A stretch of 64,000 bases of DNA from Methanococcoides burtonii DSM 6242 (GCF_000013725.1 NC_007955.1:651579-715578); one strand, 5' to 3'; counted from the first letter of the stretch, positions 44,455 through 53,261 are shown. Numbers and translations: made by a program. Notes: generated from the sequence alone by a model not told the origin.

Positions 44455-44909
44455 TTATCTGAAAGAATAGAGTTGTAGATAAGATGGGCTGACATAAGAA
44501 AGGGAAGTATTGATTCATTTCAAGGATGGAACGCGATTTTTTATAGACAACTGGTGGATTGGATCTATCAATTACAGGAAACTTTAAGGATTAATGAGGA
44601 ATGGGTACAGGTAATTTACAGCAAAATAGGGACGCTACCGAATAGTTCGAGGCTCTGGAAGGCAAACAATGACCATATCCAGTGTCAAAAAGGACTTGAA
44701 ACTATTGAGAAGGTCCAGCTTGGGGAAGATGTGGGAATAATCCGATATACGATAAAGATATTCCCAGGAAATCCTGGATAATAATCAATACGTGGTGTAT
44801 TTGCCTGATAATCACATGGATGATAATAACAAATCAAACGAAGACTACACGCAGTGCAACTATCTTTTAAGAAATGGAATAATGAGTAATTATCCACATC
44901 AAAAAGCTC
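44455..44909. other. Gap with a lone insertion-sequence end
   Basis: About 450 bases with no supported gene. An ORF at 44554-44781 spans the IS256-type end at 44604-44640 and so is not a natural gene. The rest is featureless. Confidence 0.45.
44604..44640. repeat. Solitary IS256-type terminal repeat
   Basis: The string GGTACAGG, TAATTTACAGCA, and GGGACGCTACCG matches the right end of the IS256 element (5016-5060) with a short internal gap. No transposase or second end lies nearby, so it is a scar of an old insertion or deletion. Confidence 0.65.
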
Positions 44910-45811
44910 GGCTCTGTAGAAATCCTCATCCAAACTAAAAACACAGTCTTGATAAACTTATCAAGATTGTACAATATCACTTTGAACTTCACTTCTTTTA
45001 CTTGATTTCTATATTTTCTCGCACGTAAGTTTTTCCCATATTTTCGTTTCAAAACCGAGAACATCGTTTCACTCAAATTCCGCATAGAGTATATCTTGCT
45101 ATCGAATTCCCGTAACATTTTCTTACGAGATCTTCCTTTGATTCGCTTTCGTTCACGTTGTCTCAATGGAACAATTGCTATTGATCCAAGTTTTTCCCTC
45201 GTCAATTCGTGTATTTTTTCAGAATCATAGGCTTTATCCATCACATAATATCTTGATCTCCTATTGATGACATTGCGATAGCAATGTCTTTGCATGTTTT
45301 GCATCATGAACTGGTTTTCCAGAACTCTTGTAACCAGTAATCACAAATTTATGAACATCAACCGAAATACTCGTTTTAACGTAACTTCGCCTCCATTTTT
45401 TGATTTTCCAAGAATAATAATTACTACAATATCCACTTGTAAATCCAGTAGAATCAATTGCATTAATATCAATTGAGTCTCTATTTTTATAAAATCGGTC
45501 AAGTGTTTTCTTAAATATGGTGTCCAAAACAACAGAATATGTACGAGTAACAAATTTTTGAAGTGTGTTCCAGATTGAAAATCTGGAACTCCCATTAAAT
45601 CTATGATTTAATGGAATAGTAAAATGCGGTACCTTGTTTAGCTTTAGTTTTGATTGGACAGGATCCATCAGTTCTACGAGATCAACAAAATCTCGATAAT
45701 CTTCGCCCAAATATTCCTTAAACAAAATCAGTATCAATAGCTGATGTTGCGTGTAAGTTTGTTTTGAATATTTACAACTATAGAGTGGAAAACGTGAATA
45801 TCTTGTTACTT
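44910..45811 (-). mobile_element. IS5-like element, copy 1, 5'-truncated and frameshifted
   Basis: The left end is GGCTCTGTAGAAATC at 44910. The transposase reads on the minus strand from about 45811 (RYSRFPLYSCKYSKQTYTQHQ...) through YYSWKIKKWRRSYVKTSISVD to LDKFI near 44950. The first part and second part are out of frame; the copy at 57.9 kb has two extra bases (CA) at the junction near 45260, which restore the frame. The start codon and right end are missing: an ISH3 end abuts at 45812. Inactive. Confidence 0.8.
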
Positions 45812-46334
45812 CAGTAGTTCTCTAATTTTGGCATAATCCACTAAATCAACACCACTCGGCACATTTATATACCATTAATATGCCCTCTCCATGTTGTCAC
45901 GACTCGAATTAACACATGACCGCTGTATTAAAACTGTTTTACCGCCGCTTCTGGACAACATTCCCATTTCAATAAATGGATCACTCACTCCTAAAGACCT
46001 CTTCACTATTATTCTCGGAACGTCCACCGCTAAACTTTCAATCCATTCAATTGGTAAACAATATCATAATACTCCATGTAAAACATCAATGAGATATCAT
46101 TTACATAAGATTGATTTCGATCAGCTCATTGAAAACAATGCAAAGATTCTCTTGCAATCATCCCACAAAACCCTTGATTCAAGTAAAAAGTATGATCTTG
46201 CCATCGATTATACAAATGATCCATACTATGGAGAAGCGAATTCTGTCAATGAAAACTATGTGATTCGAGGACAAGCTAAGAAATCAACAAACTCATTCTA
46301 CTCTTATATTTCTCTTTGCATTATAAACAAATAC
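45812..46334 (+). mobile_element. ISH3 remnant (5' part)
   Basis: Begins with the ISH3 end CAGTAGTTCTCTAATTTT and continues with the first 146 codons of a transposase nearly identical to the intact copy at 5791-6915 (MLSRLELTHDRCIKTVLPPLLDN...). Similarity stops abruptly at about 46334 (SLCIINKY), where an IS1634-like sequence begins. It is therefore a truncated copy, inserted into or joined to the IS5-like copy 1. Confidence 0.85.
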
Positions 46335-46977
46335 AGTACTTGACTGCAAAGAAACTCAATAAAAGTGATGATATGATCATTGCTAATTTTAAATCATATT
46401 CTCCAAAAGTCATTGATGAACAAAATGGAATATATGGGTTTAAGAAACCAAAGCTTAGCAGTATAAATTACTACAACTTCTCTGAAAAAATTGTAAGACA
46501 GATTCAAGAAGCAAAGACGTTACAAGCAGCGATTGACAAGAATAAGAAGATTCCTAAGCATTTTAAGATCAATAATGGATTGATCGATGTTACTTATTCA
46601 TTCCAGACCAAACTGAAAGAACTCAGTGAGGATGAAGCTGTTAAGCTTCTTGAAGAGAAGATCATTACTGGAAGAGAGGATTTTTCTGCTTAAAATCGAG
46701 TAAGAATTTGACAGTAATTGAAGCTCTTCAGACATATCGAAAAAAGGATTCAATTGAGAAAATAATCAATTTTCTTAAGAATGAAATAGAGATAAAACCA
46801 TTGAGAGTATGGACGGATGATAGCATTTATGGTGCGATGATCATTGGATTTATTGCACAATTGTTTATCTCGCTTTTGATGTATGAGTTTGTGGAGTTAA
46901 AGAAAACATCAACAAAATTCATCGAGATTTTCTAATCGAAAACCTCTATAAAAAAATCCATATCGAATTTGACAGTT
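46335..46977 (+). mobile_element. IS1634-like transposase remnant
   Basis: Two frames (to 46693 and 46708-46935) give parts of an IS1634/IS4-like transposase: YLTAKKLNKSDDMIIANF and IYGFKKPKLSS in the first, and the C-terminal EALQTYRKKDSIEKIINFLKNEIEIKPLRVWTDDSIYGAMIIGFIAQLF block in the second. The N-terminus and a middle part are missing. The right edge has cgaatttgacagtt (46964-46977), which also occurs at 3719-3732. Confidence 0.65.
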
Positions 46978-47179
46978 ACGGTAGATTCATGTCAAAGGAA
47001 GTCAAAAAAGCACATTTATTCCAATTTTGATTGGATAAATAGGTTGATTTTAGGGCATAATTGAGCTATTTCATGAGAGATTATGTGAATATTTTAGAAC
47101 TGTCAAATAGGTTTGTCTGACTAATATGAAAAAATAGAAGACATTCTCTTTAGAAATGGATTGAAACTGTCAAACTTGG

Positions 47180-47410
47180 TTAATAAGAAAAATTAAAAAT
47201 AAAAGGCAACTTATTGTTGCAACACATAATGCAAATATTCCTGTTTTAGGTGATTCGGAACTTATGATAGTAATGAATTCAAATGGAAAAAATGGTTTTA
47301 TTAGTGAAAGAGGGGTTATAGACGATAACATAATAAAAGTTCATGTGCAGAATATACTTGAGGGAGGAAAAGAAGCATTTGAAAAAAGAAAGCACAAGTA
47401 TGGTATTTAA
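47180..47410 (+). pseudogene. C-terminal tail of an AAA/SMC-like ATPase
   Basis: An open frame gives IKNKRQLIVATHNANIPVLGD, ELMIVMNSNGKNGFISERG and ends EGGKEAFEKRKHKYGI. This is the usual C-terminus of large AAA ATPases with an ABC-like head (for example the TrlF/RecF-like group), including the H-loop-like THNANI and the EGGxEAFxxRxxKY tail. Everything upstream has been lost; the break coincides with the IS1634 remnant. Many relatives are defence genes, so this may be the last trace of such a system. Confidence 0.65.
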
Positions 47411-47503
47411 TCAATTGTTTTCCCCTCATATATCATCTAATATAATCACAAGTAGGAGTTATTCCAAGCTTTTTACAAAGAATTTGGCAAAAGGACCAGT
47501 AAT

Positions 47504-47513
47504 CCTTAAATAC
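47504..47513 (+). promoter_or_regulatory. TATA-like promoter of the leader/acetolactate synthase unit
   Basis: CCTTAAATAC lies about 28 bases before the ATG of the leader ORF, the usual distance from an archaeal TATA box to the transcription start. The mRNA should therefore begin at or just before that ATG. Confidence 0.5.
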
Positions 47514-47536
47514 CACCTCCGCCTTCAGTCACTATA

Positions 47537-47605
47537 ATGTCATACTTTACCACAACTCACAGTTTACGCAATGTGCCTGTAGTAGTGGTAGTGTTATTAG
47601 CTTGA
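47537..47605 (+). CDS. Val/Leu-rich leader peptide upstream of the acetolactate synthase gene
   Basis: A 22-codon ORF with no other sensible role. It begins MSYFTTTHSLR and ends NVPVVVVVLLA, so five valine codons and two leucine codons stand in a row just before the TGA. There is no ribosome binding site, but the predicted transcription start is only a few bases upstream, so leaderless translation is expected. The stop codon lies inside a stem-loop, and the acetolactate synthase gene starts 93 bases further on. The layout is that of the bacterial ilvB leader, in which charged tRNA-Val and tRNA-Leu control readthrough. This interpretation is inference. Confidence 0.6.
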   Translation: MSYFTTTHSLRNVPVVVVVLLA

Positions 47606-47640
47606 GCAAAGAAATATTCTGGCTCAAGTGCACTGTTTTT
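47601..47640 (+). terminator. Candidate attenuator stem-loop over the leader stop codon
   Basis: A perfect 7-bp inverted repeat, CTTGAGC (47601-47607) and GCTCAAG (47622-47628), with a 14-base loop, is followed by a small palindrome AGTGCACT and a T5 run at 47636-47640. The leader TGA (47603-47605) is in the left arm, so translation must affect folding. Confidence 0.5.
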
Positions 47641-47698
47641 GGTTAATTTACTGATTAGTGTATCCTGTGCTGGATGTTTCTTTCCACGGTGATCTGAA

Positions 47699-49423
47699 AT
47701 GGAAGAAATGAATGGAGCAGAAGTCCTTGTAAAATGTCTGGAAGACCTTGGGGTCAAACATATCTTTGGATATACGGGAGCGGCAATACTTCCGGTATTC
47801 CACGCCCTTGAAAAGAGCGACATTAAGATAGTAGTAAACTCCAACGAACAGTCCTGTGCATTTAGTGCAGCAGGATACTCCCGTTCAAGCAATGAGGTCG
47901 GTGTAGCCATAGTCACATCAGGACCTGCAATCACCAACACTCTCACAAGCGTTGCTGATGCCTATGGTGACAGCATTCCTTTGCTTGTATTTGCAGGTCA
48001 GGTTCCAGAGCACAAGATAGGCACCGACTCATTCCAGCATATCAATGTCAAAGGCATCTTCGGGGATGCAGCTAAAAAAGTAATTCAACTATCCAATGGC
48101 GACGACATTGAATCCATAGTCAAGGATGCCTACTACTTTGCAAGATCAGGAAAACCCGGGCCTGTTGTCATAGACGTTCCTCTGGATAAACAGCAGAAGC
48201 TCCATGAATATATGGGCATGAATATCCTGAGATTCGAGGAAAGCTATCACGATGACCGCCATCTCAGTGATGAGCAATGCGAAGAATTTTTCCAGCTTCT
48301 GACAAAATCCAGCAAACCTCTGCTTTATCTTGGAGGCGGTCTCAACTCTGAAGCAGGAAGCTATGCCATCAGGGAGCTTAACGAGCAGCTTGGAATTCCT
48401 TCAGTTAATACACTAATGGCAAAGGGTGTAGTTGACGAAAGAGATGACATCAACATGGGAATGTTGGGAATGTTCGGCACTCCATACGCTAACATGCTAA
48501 TTCAGGAAAACGACTTCTTCTTCGCCATTGGAGTAAGATGGGATGACAGGGTTGCTGAAAAGGTAGGTTTTGCGATAGGCACCGATGTAGCCTACATTGA
48601 CATCAATCCCGAAAAGATGCACCAGATAAAGATCGAGCGTGCTCCAAAATTCACATTCATAGGCGATGCACCAACAGCTATTCGTGACCTCATGAGTTAT
48701 GCTAAAAAGCAAAATATCAGTCTGGATATCAAACAGTGGCAGGAGCGTGCCAGATTCCTTAAAAACTCATGGCCTCTGGACTATAATCGTGAATCTGAAT
48801 ACATCCAATCTGCTGAGGTAATGGCTCTGCTGGCAAAGTACATTGATGAGAATACAAGGATAACAACTGGTGTCGGTAATCAGCAAATGCTTGCAGCTCA
48901 ACATCTATCCATGCAAAAGGAAAAGTCATTCATGAGCTCCGGATCATTTGGAACAATGGGATTCTCCATGCCAGCGGCCATTGGTGTTCACTATGCGAAC
49001 CCTAATGCAAGAGTTATATCAATAGACGGTGACGGCAGCCTGAAAATGAATCTTGGGGAACTCCACACTATAGCTTCCCTTGATATGCCTGTCAAGATAC
49101 TCCTGCTAAATAACCAAAGCGATGGTATGGTTCAAAATCTTCAGGATGCAAATTATGATGGGATTAGGACAGCTACCCAGCGGCAAAAGGACGTTCATTT
49201 TGCAGATATTGCAAACTCCTTTGGCTTTAATTATGCAAAAAGGATCAGCGACAGAAATGATTTGAAACAGGGACTTGAAGATTTCCTAAACTCAGAAGGA
49301 CCGTGTTTCCTGGAAGTTTGCACAGACCGGGAAGAAGTTCTCTATCCGAAAGTTCCAGCAGGTGGAGCTTATAAGGACATGATACTGGGACCATACATAA
49401 AACAGATAGAAATAAATGATTAA
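47699..49423 (+). CDS. ilvB: Acetolactate synthase-like TPP enzyme, large subunit
   Basis: A 574-residue thiamine-diphosphate enzyme. The N-terminal domain carries the catalytic Glu in VNSNEQSCAFSAAGYSR and SGPAITNTLTSVADAYGDSIPLLVF; the C-terminal domain has the TPP/Mg motif GDGSLKMNLGELHTIASLDMPVKILLLNNQ. It should join two pyruvates (or pyruvate and 2-oxobutyrate) at the start of Val/Leu/Ile synthesis. The ribosome binding site is GGTGATCT. No ilvN or ilvC is next to it, so it may be a paralogue; other TPP enzymes of this family cannot be excluded. The Val/Leu-coding leader upstream supports a branched-chain role. Confidence 0.85.
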   Translation: MEEMNGAEVLVKCLEDLGVKHIFGYTGAAILPVFHALEKSDIKIVVNSNEQSCAFSAAGYSRSSNEVGVAIVTSGPAITNTLTSVADAYGDSIPLLVFAGQVPEHKIGTDSFQHINVKGIFGDAAKKVIQLSNGDDIESIVKDAYYFARSGKPGPVVIDVPLDKQQKLHEYMGMNILRFEESYHDDRHLSDEQCEEFFQLLTKSSKPLLYLGGGLNSEAGSYAIRELNEQLGIPSVNTLMAKGVVDERDDINMGMLGMFGTPYANMLIQENDFFFAIGVRWDDRVAEKVGFAIGTDVAYIDINPEKMHQIKIERAPKFTFIGDAPTAIRDLMSYAKKQNISLDIKQWQERARFLKNSWPLDYNRESEYIQSAEVMALLAKYIDENTRITTGVGNQQMLAAQHLSMQKEKSFMSSGSFGTMGFSMPAAIGVHYANPNARVISIDGDGSLKMNLGELHTIASLDMPVKILLLNNQSDGMVQNLQDANYDGIRTATQRQKDVHFADIANSFGFNYAKRISDRNDLKQGLEDFLNSEGPCFLEVCTDREEVLYPKVPAGGAYKDMILGPYIKQIEIND

Positions 49424-49442
49424 GTAATGAGAGCAGAAATAT

Positions 49443-49591
49443 TCATTTCTGTAACTCAATCGCCTTCTTTTTCATTTCCTACACTTTCACATCATCAGGC
49501 TTGAGCTTCAAAGCCTCATCAAAAGAGGCTATAGCAGCTGGCTGATCTCCAAGTCTTGATAATGCAATACGCATTGAAGTGATAATCTTAA
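49443..49591 (-). pseudogene. TPR-protein remnant with in-frame TAG
   Basis: The minus strand encodes one TPR unit and the end of the protein: ALSRLGDQPAAIASFDEALKLKPDDVKV, TAG, EMKKKAIELQK, stop. The TAG (49479-49481) is where TPR proteins usually have Trp. There is no start codon and the 5' part is lost. It is a fragment of a TPR gene, not a complete one. Confidence 0.65.
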
Positions 49592-50474
49592 ACACTACTC
49601 GTTCCTCATGGGAGACGGGCTCTACATGCAGCACACGCAGGATTTAGACCCTCTTAAAATTCTGCCCACAGGCAAGCCGACACCTCAGCGCATGAGCGAA
49701 ATGTGAGATTCTATCTTGAATTAATGGGCCGATAGCCCGCGGGATACAATCCCCTCTACATATTCCCAAAGACCTATCGATGATGTCAAGTAGGACACTT
49801 GAGCTACTCAGACCGAATAACATCGCGATGAAACACTTACTAGCTGTCCATCTGCATCTGAGATCCCTAGCTCTATCAAAGTAATGTACGTCATCCACTC
49901 TTATTACACGCCATCTGCGATTATTACACATACCAGCATGCTCAGCTCGACTTAAAGAAGTCCCACGCTCAAGAAAGAAGCAATGGATACAGTTCCAAGG
50001 CCTTATGTAGCGTATTGTTCATTTTATTCGTACAACACGACCCAGTACATTGCATAACTGCTTCTCTTAGGAACTGCCACTAAACGCAGGTCTGCGTTGA
50101 GTGTGATGCTAGCACCCTTTCCCCAAAGATGCTGCAATGTATTCAGAACTAGGCAGTTGAGTGGAGGACAAATTGAATTTTAAATAACAGCTGATAACTC
50201 GCATCAAAATACCAGAGGTGTGTATGTATTATTGTTGTTACCCCATCCCTTTGCTTTTCTGATTTTTGAAAAACGACTTTGAGATTTTGATTACCTAGTA
50301 TTCACGTCATGGTGCAGTATGGTTATTTCAGCATCTCGTGTTGTAAGATTCCAAGCCTGTTCTGTAAACCTGTACTGGCTTGGCTTTAGGGCGGTATAAA
50401 AGGAGCTTTATCAGGGATATATTCAACACTACTAAAAAAGTAATCAAACAGTGGGTAATTATAAAATTATTTAG
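49592..50474. other. Noncoding stretch with unusual composition and many short hairpins
   Basis: About 880 bases without a gene. From about 49600 to 50170 the base composition is more balanced than the AT-rich spacers elsewhere, all frames are full of stops, and several perfect short stems occur: TCAAGT/ACTTGA around 49788-49804, GGGC/GCCC around 49728-49740 and AACGCA/TGCGTT around 50085-50100. A 95-codon minus-strand ORF (49644-49931) has no ribosome binding site or recognisable features. It may be a structured RNA or old foreign DNA. I cannot match it to a known RNA class. Confidence 0.4.
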
Positions 50475-50559
50475 TGCGAGGGAAGGGATTCGAACCCTTG
50501 AAAACCTTCGTTATCAGATCTTAAGTCTGACGCCTTTGACCTGGCTGGGCGACCCTCGC
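50475..50559 (-). tRNA. tRNA-Leu(TAA)
   Basis: On the minus strand an acceptor stem GCGAGGG/CCCTCGC with discriminator A, a D arm with CCCAGCCAGGTCAAAGGC, an anticodon stem TCAGA/TCTGA around loop CTTAAGA (anticodon TAA), a long variable arm, and the T arm with GGGTTCGAATCCC. The long variable arm marks a type II tRNA. CCA is not encoded. Confidence 0.95.
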
Positions 50560-50629
50560 AATTTTGTGTATTGATTCTCTTTCAGCATCTTCATGCTATA
50601 TGAAATTTTGTTTGGCACAGTAGAGCATA

Positions 50630-50669
50630 CTTAAGTCTGGTGCCTTTGACCTGGCTGGGCGACCTCCGC
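50630..50669 (-). repeat. Duplicated 5' half of tRNA-Leu
   Basis: This 40-base stretch repeats the 5' half of the adjacent tRNA-Leu(TAA) (acceptor strand, D arm and anticodon up to CTTAAG) with three or so changes, and lies upstream of the intact gene on the same strand. There is no 3' half. It resembles an attachment-site scar left by an element that integrated in the tRNA gene. Confidence 0.75.
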
Positions 50670-50743
50670 ATGAGAATTAAAACGGCTGCCTTATGCTATT
50701 GGTCACCCCATAATTAAAGTTAAGTTACTTAAGCCTTATTCTA

Positions 50744-51496
50744 ATGGACATGAAGATTACATTTCTTGGAACTGGTGTGGCGATACCACAGAAAGATAGG
50801 GTACAGTCGGGTGTACTGATCGAGTATGGGGAAAATAAGGTGCTTTTCGATTGCGGGGGTGGTATTCTCAATAGGATATTCGAAAGTGGGGTATTGCATA
50901 CGGAGATTGATACCATTGTACTTTCACATTTGCACCTTGACCATGTAGCAGATGTCATGTGTTTGCTTAAAGCCAACTGGCTTTGTGAGAAGCTTGATGC
51001 GGTTATCTATGGGCCTGTGGGGACGCAGGAATGGTTGGGGAGGCTGATGGCTATCTATCCCTACATGAAAGTAAAGGTCAATGTCGAGGTTCGGGAAGTT
51101 GTAGCAGGTGAGGAATTTGAACTTTCACAGGGGTGCAACGTCCGATGTACTGACGGGATACACAGTGTGCCTTCGCTTGGATATCGGGTGGAGCATGATG
51201 GTGAGGTTGTTGTCTATTCAGGAGACACTGAGCCGTGTGATAGCATCATGAAGCTGGCACAAGGTGCCGATATGCTCATTCATGAATGCTCGTTCCCGCT
51301 GGATTTTCCGATGACCAATCACGCCACACCTGACATGTTGCGACCATATCTTGAAAATTCCGACATCTCAAAGGTATACCTGACCCATCTTTATCCTCAT
51401 ATGCAGGGGCATGAAAAAGAGACTCTCGAATACATAAAAGAAAAGTATGAGGGGGAAGTACACATTGCTTCCGACCTCATGACGGTAGAGCTTTGA
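50744..51496 (+). CDS. Metallo-beta-lactamase fold hydrolase (RNase Z-like)
   Basis: A 250-residue MBL protein. Metal ligands are seen in LSHLHLDHVADV (HxHxDH), DGIHSVPSLGYRV, YSGDTEPCD and the terminal LTHLYPHMQGHE. It has GTGVAIPQKDRVQSG near the N-terminus as in RNase Z and relatives, but lacks the full exosite arm of tRNase Z. A second ATG six bases in is possible. It probably hydrolyses a phosphodiester or related bond; substrate unknown. Confidence 0.85.
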   Translation: MDMKITFLGTGVAIPQKDRVQSGVLIEYGENKVLFDCGGGILNRIFESGVLHTEIDTIVLSHLHLDHVADVMCLLKANWLCEKLDAVIYGPVGTQEWLGRLMAIYPYMKVKVNVEVREVVAGEEFELSQGCNVRCTDGIHSVPSLGYRVEHDGEVVVYSGDTEPCDSIMKLAQGADMLIHECSFPLDFPMTNHATPDMLRPYLENSDISKVYLTHLYPHMQGHEKETLEYIKEKYEGEVHIASDLMTVEL

Positions 51497-51541
51497 GAAC
51501 GAAACTGATCACGAATGGATGTGAATGTCGGTTTGTCCTCA

Positions 51542-52195
51542 TTAAGCTTCAATAAAGGATACGCTCACATTGTCCTGCTCAAGCTCGATAAGAGCCGCAT
51601 ATCCCTCTGCTGCCATCCCGGGATTCACAAGGAACGTATCTCCCGATCTGGCAAATCCTCTTGCTTCATGGATATGTGCACAGATCACCAGCTTTGAGCG
51701 GTCAATGAACTTAGCAACCGATACACTGCCGACATTATCCCCTGAAATAGAATCCAGAAGTCCCTTTGGTGGTGCATGTGACACCAGCACAATAGTGCTT
51801 TTACAATCTTTACAATCACCTTCACAGGCATTGAACATAGGTTCAAGAGCATCTTCGATCTCTTGTTCCTCAAGTTCGAAAGGAGTGTTGAATGGGGTTG
51901 GACTGGAACCTCCTATTCCAACGAACGTGAACTCTCCTATTTTCTCGGTATTCTTGTGTAAATTTACTATTTCCGAATTATCAAGTACTTCGAGAATATC
52001 CCTTTTATCACAATTACCAGGAACTGCAAAGACCGGTACGTCAAAAATACCTTTCAAGTTATCTACCTGGCTTGAAGGGCCAAAATTTGTAATGTCTCCG
52101 CTGATGACTACTACATCGATCTCACCAGCCTTATCTTTAATATCTTCCAGATGGGAAAAGTTACCATGTATATCAGCAATTGCAAGTATTTTCAT
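51542..52195 (-). CDS. Metallophosphoesterase of the calcineurin-like family
   Basis: A 217-residue protein with the metal-binding motifs DIHGNFSHL, GDITNFG, PGNCDKRD (GNxD type) and SHAPP ... CAHIHEARG. A cysteine pair (CEGDCKDC, about residues 130-137) is inserted before the GxxH motif. It likely hydrolyses phosphodiesters or phosphomonoesters in the cytoplasm. It starts 23 bases after the next upstream gene on the same strand, so the two may be co-transcribed. Confidence 0.88.
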   Translation of the reverse strand: MKILAIADIHGNFSHLEDIKDKAGEIDVVVISGDITNFGPSSQVDNLKGIFDVPVFAVPGNCDKRDILEVLDNSEIVNLHKNTEKIGEFTFVGIGGSSPTPFNTPFELEEQEIEDALEPMFNACEGDCKDCKSTIVLVSHAPPKGLLDSISGDNVGSVSVAKFIDRSKLVICAHIHEARGFARSGDTFLVNPGMAAEGYAALIELEQDNVSVSFIEA

Positions 52196-52217
52196 TCATT
52201 GCACCTCATCTAAGCCG

Positions 52218-52997
52218 TTAGAAATTTCTGTCGCCACCGAGAATACCGCCTAGTGCATTTTCACCCATGCCGGCAATACCACTTTTTTCGCCCCTGCTTG
52301 AATTATTGGGACCGATGGCTGCTGCTATCCTGTCAGCAAGGCGTGAGAACGGCAAGCTCTGAAGATATACCGTACCTGGTCCTGAGACTGTTGCCAGAAC
52401 AATACCTTCACCGCCAAAAAGTGCATTCTTGAAACCACCTACGAACTCTATATCGTAGTTCACGCTCTCTGAGAATGCCACCAGACAACCAGTATCTATC
52501 CGGAGTGTTTCTCCCGGAGCAAGTTCTTTCTTGATTATCGTACCGCCCGCATGTACAAATGCGAGACCGTTTCCTTTGAGTCTCTGGAGGATGAAACCTT
52601 CTCCACCGAAAAGACCTGCACCTATCTTTTTCGAGAATGCCACGGTAATATCGACACCGTTGGCAGCACATAGAAATGCGTCTTTCTGGCAGAGGAAACT
52701 GCCGCCTTCTGATGCAAGGTCTATCGGTATGATCTTACCCGGGTATGGAGCTCCAAATGCCACTGTACCCTTGCCTTTTCCGTTCTGGGTAAAAGAAGTT
52801 ATAAAAAAGCTCTCACCTGAGAATGCACGTTTCAGACCTTTAAGCAGCCCTCCTCCGGTGGACGTATCCATCTTAATGCCATCTCCCATGAACATCATTG
52901 CACCTGCTTCGGCCCTTACTGTCTCACCCTGGTCAAGTTCTATCTCAACAAGTTGCATTTCGTTTCCGTGTATTTTATAATCAATATCATCTGCCAT
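52218..52997 (-). CDS. AIM24/TIGR00266-family protein
   Basis: A 259-residue protein from the ATG at 52997 with AGAGGAG upstream. It is a glycine-rich beta-helix-like TRAP/AIM24 domain: VEIELDQGETVRAEAGAMMFM, GLKRAFSGESFFITSF, GGSFLCQKDAFLCAA, GLFGGEGFILQRLKGNG and FGGEGIVLATVSGPG. The family is widespread in bacteria and archaea and of uncertain function. A short Gly-rich C-terminus follows. Confidence 0.88.
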   Translation of the reverse strand: MADDIDYKIHGNEMQLVEIELDQGETVRAEAGAMMFMGDGIKMDTSTGGGLLKGLKRAFSGESFFITSFTQNGKGKGTVAFGAPYPGKIIPIDLASEGGSFLCQKDAFLCAANGVDITVAFSKKIGAGLFGGEGFILQRLKGNGLAFVHAGGTIIKKELAPGETLRIDTGCLVAFSESVNYDIEFVGGFKNALFGGEGIVLATVSGPGTVYLQSLPFSRLADRIAAAIGPNNSSRGEKSGIAGMGENALGGILGGDRNF

Positions 52998-53261
52998 TAC
53001 TATTACTCCTCTGCGGAACAGGCTACTCGACCTGTAAAACTCTCTCTGCAGAAATATTGCATTTAACAGCACATAAACGTATTGTAACTAAACACAAATA
53101 CTTTTTTTAGATGAAGTTCTCCTCTATCGTGTCCATGTATATCTACATCTATTCTAAATTCAACATCATTAGGCTTCAAACTTAACTATGGATCAAACAA
53201 CATATAAATAGGAATTTGGTATATTTGCATTTAGAAGATCCGTAAAGAGATAATCGATATC

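Noticed and set aside
44554-44781. 75-codon plus-strand ORF
   Set aside because: It runs through a lone IS256 end and has no ribosome binding site, so it is an accidental frame.
46693-46710. A tttgacagt string taken at first for another IS1634 end
   Set aside because: It lies inside the coding frame of the transposase C-terminus, so the match is by chance.
47557-47946. Minus-strand ORF of 129 codons over the acetolactate synthase leader and 5' end
   Set aside because: It is the complement of a well supported gene and leader, has no ribosome binding site and no recognisable domain.
49644-49931. 95-codon minus-strand ORF in the noncoding region before tRNA-Leu
   Set aside because: No ribosome binding site, no signal or domain, and flanking frames equally random; treated as part of a noncoding region.
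50380-50574. 64-codon plus-strand ORF
   Set aside because: It crosses the tRNA-Leu gene in antisense and ends in spacer DNA.
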